Made by a program: the position numbers and the translations under genes
Source: Blastococcus sp. TF02A-35
Lineage (GTDB): Bacteria; Actinomycetota; Actinomycetes; Mycobacteriales; Geodermatophilaceae
DNA: 64,000 nt
Assembly: GCF_004571075.1 (NCBI RefSeq)
Contig: NZ_SPQP01000019.1
Span: 1 to 64,000 of the forward strand
Direction: 5' to 3'
In this document: in pieces, positions 52,134 through 64,000 of the stretch
Layout of the letters: every line of letters begins with the position of its first letter
Numbering within the stretch: the stretch's first letter is position 1
Notes under the pieces: generated by a model
Told to the model about the DNA's origin: nothing
The model's input: the letters and a program-made list of their open reading frames with translations, nothing else
Database searches by the model: none

Positions 52134-53509
52134 GCCGGCCGCCGTCGCGCCGGGGTCCCCGCCGCCACCCGGCCACCCGCCGTCCGGTGCTCGACGGGCC
52201 CCGGCTCACCGCCTACGACGTCATGGACGCCGTCTCCTCGCGCGAGGCGTTCGCCAACCTGCTGCTGCCGCAGATGCTGCGCGAGCGGCAGCTGGACGAG
52301 CGCGACGCCGCCTTCGCCACCCAGCTGGCCTACGGGGCGCTGCGCGCCCAGGGCACGCTGGACGCCATCCTCGCCGGGCTGGTGTCCCGGCCGCTGGGCG
52401 AGCTCGACCCGCGGGTGCTCGACCTCCTCCGGCTGGGCGCCTACCAGCTCATCGACCTGCGGGTACCGGCGCACGCCGCCGTCGACACGACCGTGGACCT
52501 CACCCGGGCGATCGTCGGCACCGGTGCCTCCGGCCTGGTCAACGCGGTGCTGCGCAAGGTGGCCGCCGGCGGCGACCGCGCCGCCTGGCTGGCCGCCCTG
52601 GCCGCCGAGGGCGACGAGCGCCTCGCCCTCGCGACGGACCACCCGCGCTGGATCGTCGAGGCCTGGCGGGACGCGCTCGGCGGGGACGACGAGCTCGAGC
52701 CCGCGCTGCTGGCCGACGACGCCGCGCCCGAGGTGCACCTAGTGGCCCGCCGGGTGGACCGCCAGGAGCTGCTGGCGGAGTCCGGTGGCGAGCCCGGCCC
52801 GTGGTCGCCCTACGCCGTCCGTCTCGGCGGGGGAGACCCCGGCCGGCTGCCGTCGGTGCGGAGCGGGAAGGCCGCCGTCCAGGACGAGGGCAGCCAGCTC
52901 GCCGCCCTGCTGCTGACCCGGGCCCCGCTCGACGGGCCGGACACCGCCTGGCTGGACATGTGCGCCGGCCCCGGGGGCAAGTCCGGGCTGCTCGCCGCCA
53001 CCCGGCCCGACGGCGTCCGCCTGGTGGCCGCCGACCGGGCCCCGCACCGGGCCGAGCTGGTCCGCCAGGCGCTGCGCGACGAGCCGGCCACCGAGGTGCT
53101 CGCCGCCGACGGCACGCAGCCACCGTGGGAGCCGGGATCGTTCGACCGGGTGCTGCTCGACGCCCCCTGCACCGGGCTGGGCGCGCTGCGTCGGCGGCCC
53201 GAGGTCCGCTGGCGGCGCACGGCCGAGGACGTGCAGCCGCTGGCCGAGCTGCAGACGCGGCTGCTGGACAGCGCGCTGCGCTCGGTGCGGGTGGGCGGTG
53301 TCGTCGCCTACGTGACCTGCTCGCCGCACACCGCCGAGACCGCGGACGTGGTGGACGCCGCGGCCCGGCGCGACGACGTCGAGGTGCTGCCCGTGGCGCC
53401 GCTGTTCCCCGAGGTGCCCGGCATCGCCCGCGGTGACCACGCCCAGCTCTGGCCGCACCGGCACGGCACGGACGCCATGTTCATGGCACTGCTGCGCCGC
53501 ACCCGCTGA
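52130..53509 (+). CDS. rsmB: 16S rRNA m5C967 methyltransferase
   Basis: A 459-residue protein with a basic N-terminus ([13 protein letters not shown]), a NusB-like RNA-binding domain ([20 protein letters not shown] through [10 protein letters not shown]) and a SAM domain. [16 protein letters not shown] binds SAM. The two Cys of m5C methyltransferases are in [17 protein letters not shown] and [10 protein letters not shown]. It overlaps fmt by four bases. def-fmt-rsmB is a conserved translation-maturation unit. Confidence 0.95.
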   Translation: MSRPPSRRGPRRHPATRRPVLDGPRLTAYDVMDAVSSREAFANLLLPQMLRERQLDERDAAFATQLAYGALRAQGTLDAILAGLVSRPLGELDPRVLDLLRLGAYQLIDLRVPAHAAVDTTVDLTRAIVGTGASGLVNAVLRKVAAGGDRAAWLAALAAEGDERLALATDHPRWIVEAWRDALGGDDELEPALLADDAAPEVHLVARRVDRQELLAESGGEPGPWSPYAVRLGGGDPGRLPSVRSGKAAVQDEGSQLAALLLTRAPLDGPDTAWLDMCAGPGGKSGLLAATRPDGVRLVAADRAPHRAELVRQALRDEPATEVLAADGTQPPWEPGSFDRVLLDAPCTGLGALRRRPEVRWRRTAEDVQPLAELQTRLLDSALRSVRVGGVVAYVTCSPHTAETADVVDAAARRDDVEVLPVAPLFPEVPGIARGDHAQLWPHRHGTDAMFMALLRRTR

Positions 53510-53516
53510 CGGGCGC

Positions 53517-53522
53517 TACCGT
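53517..53522 (+). promoter_or_regulatory. Putative leaderless promoter of the GNAT-like gene
   Basis: TACCGT ends 8 bases before the GTG at 53531, 7 bases after the rsmB stop. Confidence 0.45.
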
Positions 53523-53530
53523 CCCGCGCC

Positions 53531-54025
53531 GTGGCCTGGCTCCCTGACGACTTCGTCCACCCGCTGCGCGTCGACCTCCCGACCGGGCAGCACCTCCGTC
53601 CCATGGGCCCGGAGGACACCGAGGTCGACCACCCGGCGGTGATGGGCTCCCGCGAGCGGCTCTGGGCCATCTACGGCGAGGCGTGGGGGTGGCCGCCGGC
53701 GCACATGACCGTGGAGCAGGACCGCGAGGACCTCGCCCGCCACGCCCGCGAGACCGAGGCGCACCAGAGCTTCCTGTACGGCCTCTTCGACGACGACGAG
53801 GCCGAGCTGCTCGGGTGCGTCTACGTCGACCCGCCGGAGAAGGCCGGGGACGCCGACGCCGAGGTCTCGTGGTGGGTGGTCGACCGGCTCGTCGGGACCG
53901 CGGTCGAGGCCGCGCTGGACGACCTGGTGCCGCGCTGGCTGGCCGAGCGGTGGCCGCTGCGCCGCCCCCGGCTCCCCGGGCGGGACCTCACCTGGGCGGA
54001 GTGGGTGGCGCTGCCCGACCGCTGA
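53531..54025 (+). CDS. GNAT-like N-acetyltransferase domain protein
   Basis: A 164-residue acidic soluble protein. [17 protein letters not shown] begins like a GNAT domain, and [20 protein letters not shown] followed by [19 protein letters not shown] resembles the central strands. The acetyl-CoA loop (Q/RxxGxG/A) is not convincing, so activity is doubtful. The function is unknown; the GNAT call rests on general shape. Confidence 0.6.
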   Translation: MAWLPDDFVHPLRVDLPTGQHLRPMGPEDTEVDHPAVMGSRERLWAIYGEAWGWPPAHMTVEQDREDLARHARETEAHQSFLYGLFDDDEAELLGCVYVDPPEKAGDADAEVSWWVVDRLVGTAVEAALDDLVPRWLAERWPLRRPRLPGRDLTWAEWVALPDR

Positions 54026-54029
54026 GCGG

Positions 54030-54070
54030 GCCGCCTCCCCTCGGCCGGGCCCCGGCCGAGGGGAGGCGGC
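54030..54070. terminator. Very strong bidirectional terminator
   Basis: GCCGCCTCCCCTCGGCCGG (54030-54048) and its exact complement (54052-54070) form a 19-bp perfect stem with a 3-base loop. It separates the convergent GNAT-like and aldehyde dehydrogenase genes. Confidence 0.88.
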
Positions 54071-54077
54071 GAGCCGC

Positions 54078-55550
54078 TCAGAAGGGGAACCGGCGCTTCG
54101 TGTGCTGGACGCTCACCCAGTGGTCGGTGGTGAACTCCTCGATCGCCCACTCGCCGCCGAACCGGCCCAGGCCCGACTCCTTCTCGCCGCCGAACGCGGT
54201 GTTGTTCTCGTCGTTCAGGGGCGAGTCGTTGACGTGGGTCATGCCGGCCTCGACCCGCAGCGCGAACTGCACGCCGCGCAGCGTGTCCTCGGTGAAGACG
54301 GCGCTGGACAGGCCGTACTCGGTGTCGTTGGCGATGGCCAGGGCGTCGTCCTCGTCACGGGCCCGGATGATCGTCACCACCGGGCCGAACATCTCCTGCC
54401 GGGCGCTGGCGACGTCGTTGCTGCCGAGCAGCACGTGCGGCGGCAGGACCGAGCCGATCGGGCCCGTCGGGTCGCCCCCGAGCAGCTGCTGGGCCCCGTC
54501 GGAGACGGCGGCGGAGATCTTCTCCTGGATCCCCTCCAGCTGCTTGGAGTTGATGATCGGGCCGATCACCGTGTCGGAGTCCTGCGGGTTGCCGGCCTTG
54601 AGGGAGCGGGCCCGCTCGACGTAGCGCTCGACGAACTCGTCGTGCACCGAGTCGTCCACCACGATCCGGTTGGTGATCATGCAGACCTGGCCCTGGTGGA
54701 AGAACTTCCCGAAGATCGCCGCGTCCACCGCGTAGCCGAGGTCGGCGTCGTCGAGCACGACCAGCGGGCCGTTGCCACCGAGCTCGAGGGAGAGCTTCTT
54801 CAGGCCCGCCTTCTCCGCGATGCCCTTGCCGACCGGCGTCGACCCGGTGAAGGAGACGACGCGCGGCGTCGGGTGGCTGACGATCGCGTCGCCGATCTCG
54901 CTGCCGGAGCCGATGACGACCGACAGCAGCCCCTCGGGCAGCCCGGCCTCCTCGTAGATCTTGGCGAGCAGCAGCCCGCCGGTCACCGGGGTGTCGCCGG
55001 CGGGCTTCAGGACGACGGCGTTGCCGAGGGCCAGCGCCGGGGCGACCGACCGGTTGGACAGGTGCATCGGCACGTTCCACGGGCTGATGACGGCGACCAC
55101 GCCCACCGGACGGCGGTAGACGCGGCTCTCCTTGCCCTCGATGTCGGCGGGCAGGATCCGGCCCTCGACGCGGTACGGGTAGGACGAGGCCTCGTAGAAG
55201 TCGCGCAGCGTGATGGCGTACTCGAACTCGGCGGCAGGCGCCGCCGCGCCGCTCTCCCGGATGTGCCAGTCCACGACCTCGGCCTTGCGGTCCTCCATGA
55301 TCCGGGCCGCCCGGCGCATGACGTCGGCGCGCTCGCTCGGCAGCCGGGCCGCCCAGTCGCGCTGGGCCTCCTTCGCCTTCGCGTAGGCCTGGTCGAGGTC
55401 GTCGGCGTTCGCCAGCCTGATCTCGGTCAGGGTCTCGCCGGTGTAGGGGTCGGTGTCGGTGGCCGTCTTCTCGGAGCTGCCGGGCCGCCAGGTGCCGGCG
55501 ATCGGCATCCGGTCGAATCCGTCGTAGCGGGCAGGGGTGTCGGAAGCCAT
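54078..55550 (-). CDS. NAD(P)-dependent aldehyde dehydrogenase
   Basis: A 490-residue ALDH. The cofactor-side motif is [20 protein letters not shown], with [18 protein letters not shown]; the general base Glu is in [10 protein letters not shown]; the nucleophile Cys is in [13 protein letters not shown]. The HQGQxC pattern resembles aromatic-aldehyde (benzaldehyde/vanillin/salicylaldehyde) dehydrogenases, but substrate assignment is inference. ATG at 55550 is preceded by TAGGGC close to the start, a weak leaderless-type element. It stands alone between the strong terminator and the divergent rpe. Confidence 0.9.
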   Translation of the reverse strand: MASDTPARYDGFDRMPIAGTWRPGSSEKTATDTDPYTGETLTEIRLANADDLDQAYAKAKEAQRDWAARLPSERADVMRRAARIMEDRKAEVVDWHIRESGAAAPAAEFEYAITLRDFYEASSYPYRVEGRILPADIEGKESRVYRRPVGVVAVISPWNVPMHLSNRSVAPALALGNAVVLKPAGDTPVTGGLLLAKIYEEAGLPEGLLSVVIGSGSEIGDAIVSHPTPRVVSFTGSTPVGKGIAEKAGLKKLSLELGGNGPLVVLDDADLGYAVDAAIFGKFFHQGQVCMITNRIVVDDSVHDEFVERYVERARSLKAGNPQDSDTVIGPIINSKQLEGIQEKISAAVSDGAQQLLGGDPTGPIGSVLPPHVLLGSNDVASARQEMFGPVVTIIRARDEDDALAIANDTEYGLSSAVFTEDTLRGVQFALRVEAGMTHVNDSPLNDENNTAFGGEKESGLGRFGGEWAIEEFTTDHWVSVQHTKRRFPF

Positions 55551-55637
55551 GGACCCGGCCCTACCCGGTCGTGCGCAACGGACACGTCCTCCGGAGGCAC
55601 GGGATGGGCAGCCGGTCGGTCGGTCCAGGAGGCGATC

Positions 55638-56333
55638 ATGGCGCGCCTAGACTCGGCGGACGTGTCCCGGGAACCGATGATCGCGCCGAGCCTGCTGTCC
55701 GCGGACTTCGCGCGGCTCGCCGACGAGGTCCAGCGGGTGGCCGGTGCGGACTGGCTGCACGTCGACGTCATGGACGCGCACTTCGTGCCGAACCTCACCC
55801 TCGGCCTGCCGGTCGTCCAGGCGATCCAGAAGGTCAGCCCCGTCCCGCTGGACTGCCACCTGATGATCGAGGACCCCGAGCGCTGGGCGCCGGGCTACGC
55901 CGAGGCCGGTGCCCGCAACGTGACGGTGCACGTCGAGGCCTGCCGTGACGCCCGCGCCGTGGCCCGCGATATCCGGGCCGCTGGTGCGCTGGCCGGCCTG
56001 GCGATCAAGCCCGGCACCCCGCTGGAGGACCACCTCGACCTCCTCCGCGACTTCGACACCCTGCTGGTCATGAGCGTCGAGCCCGGCTTCGGCGGCCAGT
56101 CCTTCATCGCCGACGTGCTGCCCAAGGTCCGGGAGGCCCGCCGGCTGGTCGACAGCGGCGAGCTCACCCTGCTGGTCGAGATCGACGGCGGCATCAACGC
56201 CGACACCATCGAGCAGGCCGCCGAGGCCGGCGTCGACATGTTCGTCGCCGGCTCGGCCGTCTACGGCGCCCAGGACCCCGCCGCCGCCATCGCCGCCCTC
56301 CGTGCCCAGGCGGCCGCGGCGCGGCCGGCGTGA
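55638..56333 (+). CDS. rpe: Ribulose-phosphate 3-epimerase
   Basis: A 231-residue TIM barrel interconverting ribulose-5-P and xylulose-5-[33 protein letters not shown] (metal His/Asp), [11 protein letters not shown] and [11 protein letters not shown] are diagnostic. Two starts compete: ATG 55638 with a perfect AGGAGG 5 bases upstream (chosen), and GTG 55662, which a TAGACT hexamer at 55648-55653 would make leaderless. It is coupled to ribD; ribulose-5-P is also a riboflavin precursor. Confidence 0.94.
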   Translation: MARLDSADVSREPMIAPSLLSADFARLADEVQRVAGADWLHVDVMDAHFVPNLTLGLPVVQAIQKVSPVPLDCHLMIEDPERWAPGYAEAGARNVTVHVEACRDARAVARDIRAAGALAGLAIKPGTPLEDHLDLLRDFDTLLVMSVEPGFGGQSFIADVLPKVREARRLVDSGELTLLVEIDGGINADTIEQAAEAGVDMFVAGSAVYGAQDPAAAIAALRAQAAAARPA

Positions 56334-57406
56334 ACGCCACCGACGCCGAGCTGCGGGGGATGGCCCGCGCCCGCGGGCTCGGGGAGTCGGTGCTGGGCAC
56401 CACCAGCCCGAACCCGGCCGTGGGTGCGGTGGTCCTCGCCGCGGACGGCACGGTGGTCGGTGAGGGCGCGACGAGCCCGCCGGGCGGCCCGCACGCCGAG
56501 GTGGTCGCCCTGGCGCAGGCCGGCGAGCGCGCCCGCGGGGGCACCGCCGTCGTCACCCTCGAGCCGTGCGCGCACACCGGTCGCACCGGGCCGTGCGCCG
56601 ACGCGCTGCTCGCCGCCGGGGTCGCCCGGGTCGTCGTCGCCGTGCCCGAGCCGACCGCGCTCGCCGGCGGAGGGGCCGAGCGGCTCCGCGCCGCCGGGGT
56701 CGAGGTCGTCACGGGTGTCGAGCAGGAGGCCGCCGAGCGCGGCGCCCTGGCCGGCTGGCTCACCGGTGTCCGCGAGCAGCGCCCGTACGTCGTCTGGAAG
56801 GTGGCGGCCACCCTCGACGGGCGGGTCGCCGCCGCCGACGGCAGCAGCCGATGGGTCACCGGGCCGCAGGCGCGGGCCGAGGTGCACCGGCTGAGGGCGG
56901 GCTGCGACGCCGTCGTCGTCGGCTCGGGGACCGCGCTCACCGACGACCCCCGGCTGACCGTCCGCGACGCCGACGGCCGGGACGCGGCCCGGCAGCCGCT
57001 GCGCGTCGTCGTCGACCGGTCCGGCCGGCTGCCGGCCACCGCGCGCGTCCTCGACGACGCCGCCCCCACGCTGGTCAGCCGGGCCGCGACCCCGGCCGGG
57101 CTGCTCGCCGAGCTGTTCGACCGCGACGTCCGCCGGGTGCTGCTCGAGGGCGGCCCGACGCTCGCGGCCGCGTTCCTGCGCGAGGGCCTGGTCGACGAGG
57201 CCGTCGTGCACCTCGCGCCCAAGCTGCTGGGTGCCGGCCCCTCGCTCGTGGCCGACCTGGGAATCACCGGCATCGGCTCGGCGCTGTCCTTCTCGGTCGC
57301 CGACGTCCTCCCCTTGGGTGGGGACGTGCAGATCAGGCTGCACCCCACCCGGCACACTGGTGGGGGCACCCGCACCCGCGGGGACGACGTGGACGGAGGG
57401 AGCTGA
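56330..57406 (+). CDS. ribD: Bifunctional riboflavin biosynthesis deaminase/reductase RibD
   Basis: A 358-residue two-domain enzyme. The N-terminal cytidine-deaminase fold has the zinc motif PHAEVVAL and [12 protein letters not shown]. The reductase domain has [39 protein letters not shown] and [16 protein letters not shown] overlaps rpe by four bases. No FMN riboswitch precedes it. Confidence 0.96.
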   Translation: MNATDAELRGMARARGLGESVLGTTSPNPAVGAVVLAADGTVVGEGATSPPGGPHAEVVALAQAGERARGGTAVVTLEPCAHTGRTGPCADALLAAGVARVVVAVPEPTALAGGGAERLRAAGVEVVTGVEQEAAERGALAGWLTGVREQRPYVVWKVAATLDGRVAAADGSSRWVTGPQARAEVHRLRAGCDAVVVGSGTALTDDPRLTVRDADGRDAARQPLRVVVDRSGRLPATARVLDDAAPTLVSRAATPAGLLAELFDRDVRRVLLEGGPTLAAAFLREGLVDEAVVHLAPKLLGAGPSLVADLGITGIGSALSFSVADVLPLGGDVQIRLHPTRHTGGGTRTRGDDVDGGS

Positions 57407-57407
57407 G

Positions 57408-60152
<2,745 letters not shown>

Positions 60153-60163
60153 AGGAGAGACCA

Positions 60164-61030
60164 GTGCTGCGCGTCGCCGTGCCGAACAAGGGCGTCCTGA
60201 GCGAGCCCGCCGCGGAGATGCTCGCCGAGAGCGGGTACCGCCAACGGCGGAGCACCAAGGACCTCGCGGTCTACGACCCGGACAACGACACCGAGTTCTT
60301 CTACCTCCGGCCGCGCGACATCGCCGTCTACGTCGCCGCGGGCACCCTCGACGTCGGCATCACCGGCCGGGACATGCTGCTGGAGACCGCACCGGCCGAC
60401 GGCGAGGGCCCGTCCGCGGTCGAGGTCATGCCGCTGGGCTTCGGCCGCTCGTCGTTCCGCTTCGCCACCCCGCTGGAGTCGGGCATCGAGAGCGTCGAGC
60501 AGCTGGCCGGCAAGCGCGTCGCCACCGCCTACCCGGTGCTCGCCCAGCGGTACCTGGAGGAGTCGGGCATCAAGGCCGATGTCGTCAAGCTCGACGGCGC
60601 GGTGGAGACCGCCTGCCGCCTCGGTGTGGCCGACGCCGTCTGCGACGTCGTGGAGACCGGCACGACCCTGCGTGCCGCGGGGCTGCACATCATCGGCGAG
60701 CCGGTGCTGGCCAGCGAGGCGATCCTCGTCCGCCGCGAGGGCGCCGAGGAGATCCCGGCCGTGGCCCAGCTGCGGCGCCGGCTGCGCGGGGTCCTCGTGG
60801 CCCGGCAGTACGTGATGCTCGACTACGACTGCCCGAACGACCTGCTCGAGAAGGCGACGGCGATGACGCCGGGCATCGAGGGCCCGACCGTCAGCCCGCT
60901 GCAGACGCCGGGCTGGTCCGCGGTGCGCGCGATGGTGGCCAAGGCCGACACCAACCGGGTGATGGACGAGCTGTGGGAGCTCGGCGCCCGGGCCATCCTG
61001 GTGACCAGCATCCACGCGTCCCGCATCTGA
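60164..61030 (+). CDS. hisG: ATP phosphoribosyltransferase, long form
   Basis: A 288-residue HisG_L enzyme starting histidine synthesis. LRVAVPNKGVLSEPAAEML starts the catalytic part. AVCDVVETGTTLRAAGL is the PRPP-binding stretch. The C-terminal regulatory ACT-like domain (PTVSPLQTPGWSAVRAMVA) should bind histidine. GTG 60164 is supported by AAGGAGAG 6-7 bases upstream. Confidence 0.96.
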   Translation: MLRVAVPNKGVLSEPAAEMLAESGYRQRRSTKDLAVYDPDNDTEFFYLRPRDIAVYVAAGTLDVGITGRDMLLETAPADGEGPSAVEVMPLGFGRSSFRFATPLESGIESVEQLAGKRVATAYPVLAQRYLEESGIKADVVKLDGAVETACRLGVADAVCDVVETGTTLRAAGLHIIGEPVLASEAILVRREGAEEIPAVAQLRRRLRGVLVARQYVMLDYDCPNDLLEKATAMTPGIEGPTVSPLQTPGWSAVRAMVAKADTNRVMDELWELGARAILVTSIHASRI

Positions 61031-61040
61031 GAGGACCCCC

Positions 61041-61541
61041 GTGCCCCCCACCGTCCGCAGGCCCGCGGCGGGACCCCGCGCGGGGGCCGTCCTGGTCGGC
61101 GTGGCCCTGGCCCTCAGCGGCTGCGCCGGTCCGGCCGGCGGCACGGCGTCGGGGAGCGGCTCGCCGTCGGGGGCCTCGGGCGGCGTCGACGGCGTGGCCC
61201 GTTCCGCCGACGACCTGGTCGTCGTGGCGTCGCAGGGTGACGGCAGCCCGCCGCAGTCCTGGACCCTGACCTGCTCCGGCGGTGGCGGGGGGACGCACCC
61301 GCAGCCGCAGGAGGCCTGCGAGCACCTCGCCGGGATGACCGACCCCTTCGCGCCGCTCCCGGCCGACGTCATGTGCACCGAGCAGTACGGCGGGCCGCAG
61401 ACGGCGCGGGTGACGGGCAGCTGGCACGGCGACGAGGTGGAGCTGGACCTCTCCCGCACCGACGGCTGCCGGATCTCCCAGTGGGACTCGCTGGGCCCGG
61501 TGCTGCCGGTTCCGGTGGGGGTCGACGACTCGCTGGGCTGA
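61041..61541 (+). CDS. Lipoprotein related to SSI-type subtilisin inhibitors
   Basis: A 166-residue exported protein. The signal peptide ends in a lipobox LALSGCAG, so it is predicted to be lipid-anchored, followed by a Gly/Ser linker. The domain keeps the Streptomyces subtilisin inhibitor layout WTLTCSGGGGGTHPQPQEAC, FAPLPADVMCTEQYGGPQTA and RTDGC, with four Cys at the two-disulphide positions. By position the P1 residue would be Glu (C-T-E-Q-Y), where inhibitors of subtilisin usually have Met or similar; inhibitory specificity is uncertain. Confidence 0.82.
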   Translation: MPPTVRRPAAGPRAGAVLVGVALALSGCAGPAGGTASGSGSPSGASGGVDGVARSADDLVVVASQGDGSPPQSWTLTCSGGGGGTHPQPQEACEHLAGMTDPFAPLPADVMCTEQYGGPQTARVTGSWHGDEVELDLSRTDGCRISQWDSLGPVLPVPVGVDDSLG

Positions 61542-61545
61542 CCGC

Positions 61546-62550
61546 TCAGCGGCGGGTGGTGCGCTCCACCAGGTCGATCGCGGTGCACAGGCCCAGGGCG
61601 ATCGCCCGCCCGCTGGTGGTGCCACCGGCCAGCAGGCGGTCCACGGCGGGGGCCAGTGGCCGCTCGCCGACGAGCCCGCGCAGGACGGCCGCGTACTCGG
61701 CGCTCACCCGGCCCGCGGCCGCGTGCCGCAGGAGCGCGGCCGACAGCTCGGTGGTCCGGCCGGCCGCCAGCGAGCAGACGCCCGCAGCGAACCGGTCGGC
61801 CGCGGGGTGGCCCAGCAGCACGAGCCCGGCGACGGTGCCGGCCATCACGTCGTCCCCGGCGGGGGTGAGGCCGGGGCCCAGCCCGATCAGCCGCGTCGCG
61901 GTGCGCAGCGCGGCCTCGAGGTCGGCGCGCCGGACCGCGCCGCGCAGCGCGGCGAGCGGGCCGCCCGGGCCGGTGGGCAGGCCGGGGAGCGTGAAGGAGC
62001 TGTGCGGGACGCCCTCGCCGTAGAGCGTGTTGCGCAGCTGGCGCACGCCCTCCGGCAGCAGCGCCGGACGGCCCCCGGGGAGGCGGGGCCGCGGGTCCCA
62101 CCAGGCGGCGGCGCTGACGGCGAGGTCGCCGACGACGATGCGCCCGCCGCCCACCTCCGCCACGGCACCGGTCGGCACCCCGACCAGGGGCCGGCCGTTG
62201 CTGGGCCGGAAGAGCACGCAGCCCAGCGGCAGCCGGGTCGCGTCGCCGGTGAGGATGCCGACGACGTCGCCCGCCGTCCGCTCGCCGGGGACGTGCAGGT
62301 AGACGGCGGTCGGCGCGCTGAGCAGCACGCGCGCCTGTCGCACCGGGCCGCGGAGCAGCGCGGCGACGCCGGTGCTGGCGGCCGCCGGGACGGCCGTCGC
62401 GACGCGGGCCGGGCCGGCGGTTCGGGCGGCGGCCCGTGCCGAGTCGCGGGGGAGCGGGATGGTGGGCACGCCGGCGCGTGCTGCCCGGCCGCGGAGCGCA
62501 GCCCCGTCGGTCGGTCCGGTTCGGACTGCGGTGTCGTCGATCGCGCGCAT
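61546..62550 (-). CDS. DUF2877 protein (AllH-like, oxamate carbamoyltransferase subunit type)
   Basis: A 334-residue protein. LIGLGPGLTPAGDDVMAGTVAGL is the DUF2877 hallmark, here LIGLGPGLTPAGDDVMAG, and NTLYGEGVPHSSFTLPG-like ...HSSFTLPG precedes it. AllH-type proteins take part in allantoin/ureide catabolism. ATG 62550 is chosen for GGAGG 5 bases upstream; the frame opens further, to 62622. It is divergent from a PucR-family regulator, which supports a purine or ureide link. No other catabolic gene is in the window. Confidence 0.75.
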   Translation of the reverse strand: MRAIDDTAVRTGPTDGAALRGRAARAGVPTIPLPRDSARAAARTAGPARVATAVPAAASTGVAALLRGPVRQARVLLSAPTAVYLHVPGERTAGDVVGILTGDATRLPLGCVLFRPSNGRPLVGVPTGAVAEVGGGRIVVGDLAVSAAAWWDPRPRLPGGRPALLPEGVRQLRNTLYGEGVPHSSFTLPGLPTGPGGPLAALRGAVRRADLEAALRTATRLIGLGPGLTPAGDDVMAGTVAGLVLLGHPAADRFAAGVCSLAAGRTTELSAALLRHAAAGRVSAEYAAVLRGLVGERPLAPAVDRLLAGGTTSGRAIALGLCTAIDLVERTTRR

Positions 62551-62806
62551 CTCGGCCTCCACCCGACGGGACGGAGGAGGCCGGTGGGTCGGCCCCCTAC
62601 CGTTCGGACCAGCCGCTCGCACGGGTGGGCGCGCCTCCGGGAGAAGCGCTTACCATCCAGCCAGCGGGTGGAACGGCTCGAACCTAAGCGGCGCGTCGCA
62701 CGCCCTCTTATGGCGGATGTCGCCAAGAATGGGTCCCGGCGTCCAGGGACACCTGACATGATCCCGAGGTGTGGCACCCTGGACGACGACTGGAAGGAAA
62801 GACCTC
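62551..62806. other. Divergent control region between the AllH-like and PucR genes
   Basis: A 256-base spacer with locally lower GC (CTTACCATCCAG, CTTATGGCGG, CCAAGAATGGG). It should contain both promoters and any PucR operator. I cannot name a site with confidence. TGACATGAT near 62754 is a possible promoter piece. Confidence 0.45.
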
Positions 62807-64000
62807 GTGACCCAGAGTGACGCGTCGCTGGTTGCCTCTACGCACAGTAACGGAACGTCGCCGTTCCGTCGCAACTGGGCCATCGACGAGTCGCCGCGCC
62901 ACGACGCCCGCGACGAGCGCGGCAGCTGGCAGCAGCGGATGGGGCTCACCGTCGAGGAGGCGCTCGGCCTCCCGGCCCTCGCCGGCGCCACGGTCGCAGC
63001 CGGCGCGGCAGGTCTCGCGCGGACCGTCCGCCACATGGTCGTCGACGACCCCGCGGAGCCGCTGGCCGCGGCAGGTCCCGACGTCCTCGTCGTCCTCGGT
63101 GCCCGGCTCCCGCCGGCCGACCCCGCCAGCTGCCGGGCCCTGGTGGAGCGGCTCGACCTCGTCGGCACCGCCGCGCTGGCCTTCCGCCGGACCGACGGCC
63201 CCGCCCCGCTGCCCGCCGAGGTGCTCGCCGAGGCCGACCGCCGCGGCCTGCCGGTGCTCGCCCTGCCCTCCGGGGCGCGCCTGGACGAGATCGTCTCGGC
63301 CGTGCTCGGCACCGTCGTCGCCAAGCAGGGCGAGGCCCTGGCGCTCTCCTCGCGGATGGACGACGAGTTCACCGAGGTGGCGCTCACCGGCGGCGGCCTC
63401 GCCGAGGTGACCCAGCGGCTGGCCGTGATGCTGGAGGGCGCGGCCGTCCTCGGCCTCGGCCCCGACCGCGAGGTCGTCACCAGCGCCGGCCCCGGCGAGG
63501 ACGTCGAGGAGATCAGCGACTGGCTGTGGCTGCTCGACGCCGCGGCCGACGACGCGCTGGCCGAGCTGACCCCCTCGCGCCGGCTCTCCGGCGTCCGCGC
63601 CGACCAGACGGTGGTGACACCGGCCGCCGTGCTGGCCGACGCCGACCTCTCACCGGCCGACGGCATCCTGCTGGTGCCCGGCCACCACGAGCTCCCGGGC
63701 GGCGTCGGCGAGTACGCCGTCGCCCCGATCATGGCCGGCGACCAGCGCCACGGCTGGCTGGTCGCGGTCCACCGCACCGGCGCGATGATGCTCGGCGCCG
63801 GTGGTGTGCTCGAGCGCGCCGCCGTGATCGCCGCGCTCTCGGTCATCCGCCTGCAGGCCGTCCACTCCGTGGAGCTGCGGTTCCAGGGCGACCTGGTGCG
63901 CCGGCTCGTCGGCGGCGCCGTCGGCCACACCGAGCGCACCCTCGCCCACACCCGGTCCTTCGGGTGGCGGCTGGACGGGCCGGTCGCGGTGCTCGTCACC
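62807..64000 (+). CDS. PucR family transcriptional regulator (N-terminal part, cut by the window end)
   Basis: The first 398 residues are visible. After a polar leader (TQSDASLVASTHSNGTSPF) comes the PucR N-terminal domain: LTVEEALGLPALAGATVAAG through MVVDDPAEPLAAAGPDVLVV. A middle sensor region and the beginning of the CdaR GGDEF-like domain (FQGDLVRRLVGGAVGHTERT, SFGWRLDGPVAVLVT) follow. The C-terminal HTH lies outside the window. GTG 62807 has GGAAGGAAAG about 7 bases upstream. Family members control purine, ureide or GABA catabolism. Confidence 0.87.
   Translation, partial: MTQSDASLVASTHSNGTSPFRRNWAIDESPRHDARDERGSWQQRMGLTVEEALGLPALAGATVAAGAAGLARTVRHMVVDDPAEPLAAAGPDVLVVLGARLPPADPASCRALVERLDLVGTAALAFRRTDGPAPLPAEVLAEADRRGLPVLALPSGARLDEIVSAVLGTVVAKQGEALALSSRMDDEFTEVALTGGGLAEVTQRLAVMLEGAAVLGLGPDREVVTSAGPGEDVEEISDWLWLLDAAADDALAELTPSRRLSGVRADQTVVTPAAVLADADLSPADGILLVPGHHELPGGVGEYAVAPIMAGDQRHGWLVAVHRTGAMMLGAGGVLERAAVIAALSVIRLQAVHSVELRFQGDLVRRLVGGAVGHTERTLAHTRSFGWRLDGPVAVLVT

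Noticed and set aside
55551-56330. FMN riboswitch in front of the riboflavin genes
   Set aside because: No RFN-type conserved segments were recognisable upstream of rpe or ribD, and the genes overlap.

Overview
The window reads as chromosomal DNA from a very high-G+C actinobacterium. Third codon positions are almost all G or C, GTG starts are abundant, and BldD, mIHF, an SSI-type inhibitor and an ATPase-degenerate PriA are present. Gene order follows the conserved actinobacterial core block also seen in Streptomyces (apt-rel, hisS-aspS, alaS-ruvX-mltG-aroE, aro genes-efp-nusB, bldD-pyrRBC-carAB-pyrD-pyrF, mihF-gmk-rpoZ-coaBC-metK-priA, def-fmt-rsmB, rpe-rib genes-hisE-hisG). My best guess is a member of the Geodermatophilaceae (Blastococcus/Geodermatophilus/Modestobacter type). 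That placement is inference from overall protein style; no marker comparison was possible. G+C was judged by eye.

Layout. 1-4.9 kb: a fragment of a thioredoxin-reductase-like gene, apt, the bifunctional (p)ppGpp enzyme rel, a small unknown gene and a membrane-anchored cyclophilin. 4.9-10.8 kb: a metallo-hydrolase, hisS, an aldo/keto reductase, aspS and a class V aminotransferase. 10.8-13.7 kb: a small accessory patch with a multi-pass membrane protein, a DUF559 nuclease-like gene and a second aldo/keto reductase. Two copies of a 60-bp palindromic repeat punctuate it, each supplying the stop codon of the minus-strand gene that runs into it. 13.7-27.9 kb: rarA, two small envelope proteins, alaS-ruvX-mltG, then aroE, a prepilin peptidase, aroC-K-B-Q, pepP, efp and nusB. 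28-30.7 kb, minus strand: an ABC-2 exporter pair and bldD. 30.8-40.4 kb: the pyrimidine operon with a PyrR-binding hairpin over the pyrR Shine-Dalgarno. 40.4-43.7 kb: an acyl-CoA dehydrogenase-like protein and a multidomain PP2C phosphatase, inserted between the pyr operon and mihF. 44-54 kb: mihF, gmk, rpoZ, coaBC, metK, priA, an aspartate/glutamate racemase, def, fmt, rsmB and a GNAT-like gene. 54-64 kb: an aldehyde dehydrogenase, rpe with the complete riboflavin set ribD-E-BA-H, hisE-hisG, an SSI-like lipoprotein, an AllH-like protein (DUF2877) and the start of a PucR regulator.

How the genes work together. Most neighbours in the operons overlap by four bases (GTGA/ATGA) or one base (TGATG), which implies tight translational coupling. 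The pathways are de novo UMP synthesis (all steps except pyrE), the shikimate pathway (5 of 7 steps), riboflavin (GTP and ribulose-5-phosphate to riboflavin, with rpe beside it), and the formyl-Met cycle (fmt, def). Several single genes appear to have leaderless promoters, with a TANNNT hexamer 6-8 bases before the start codon.

I found no CRISPR array, no complete insertion sequence, no tRNA or rRNA gene, and no clear multi-gene defence or biosynthetic system. The most interesting signals are regulatory or structural: the stop-codon palindromes, the PyrR loop with a neighbouring BldD box, the CTG start of fmt, the atypical dihydroorotate dehydrogenase, and the acyl-CoA dehydrogenase lacking its usual catalytic Glu.
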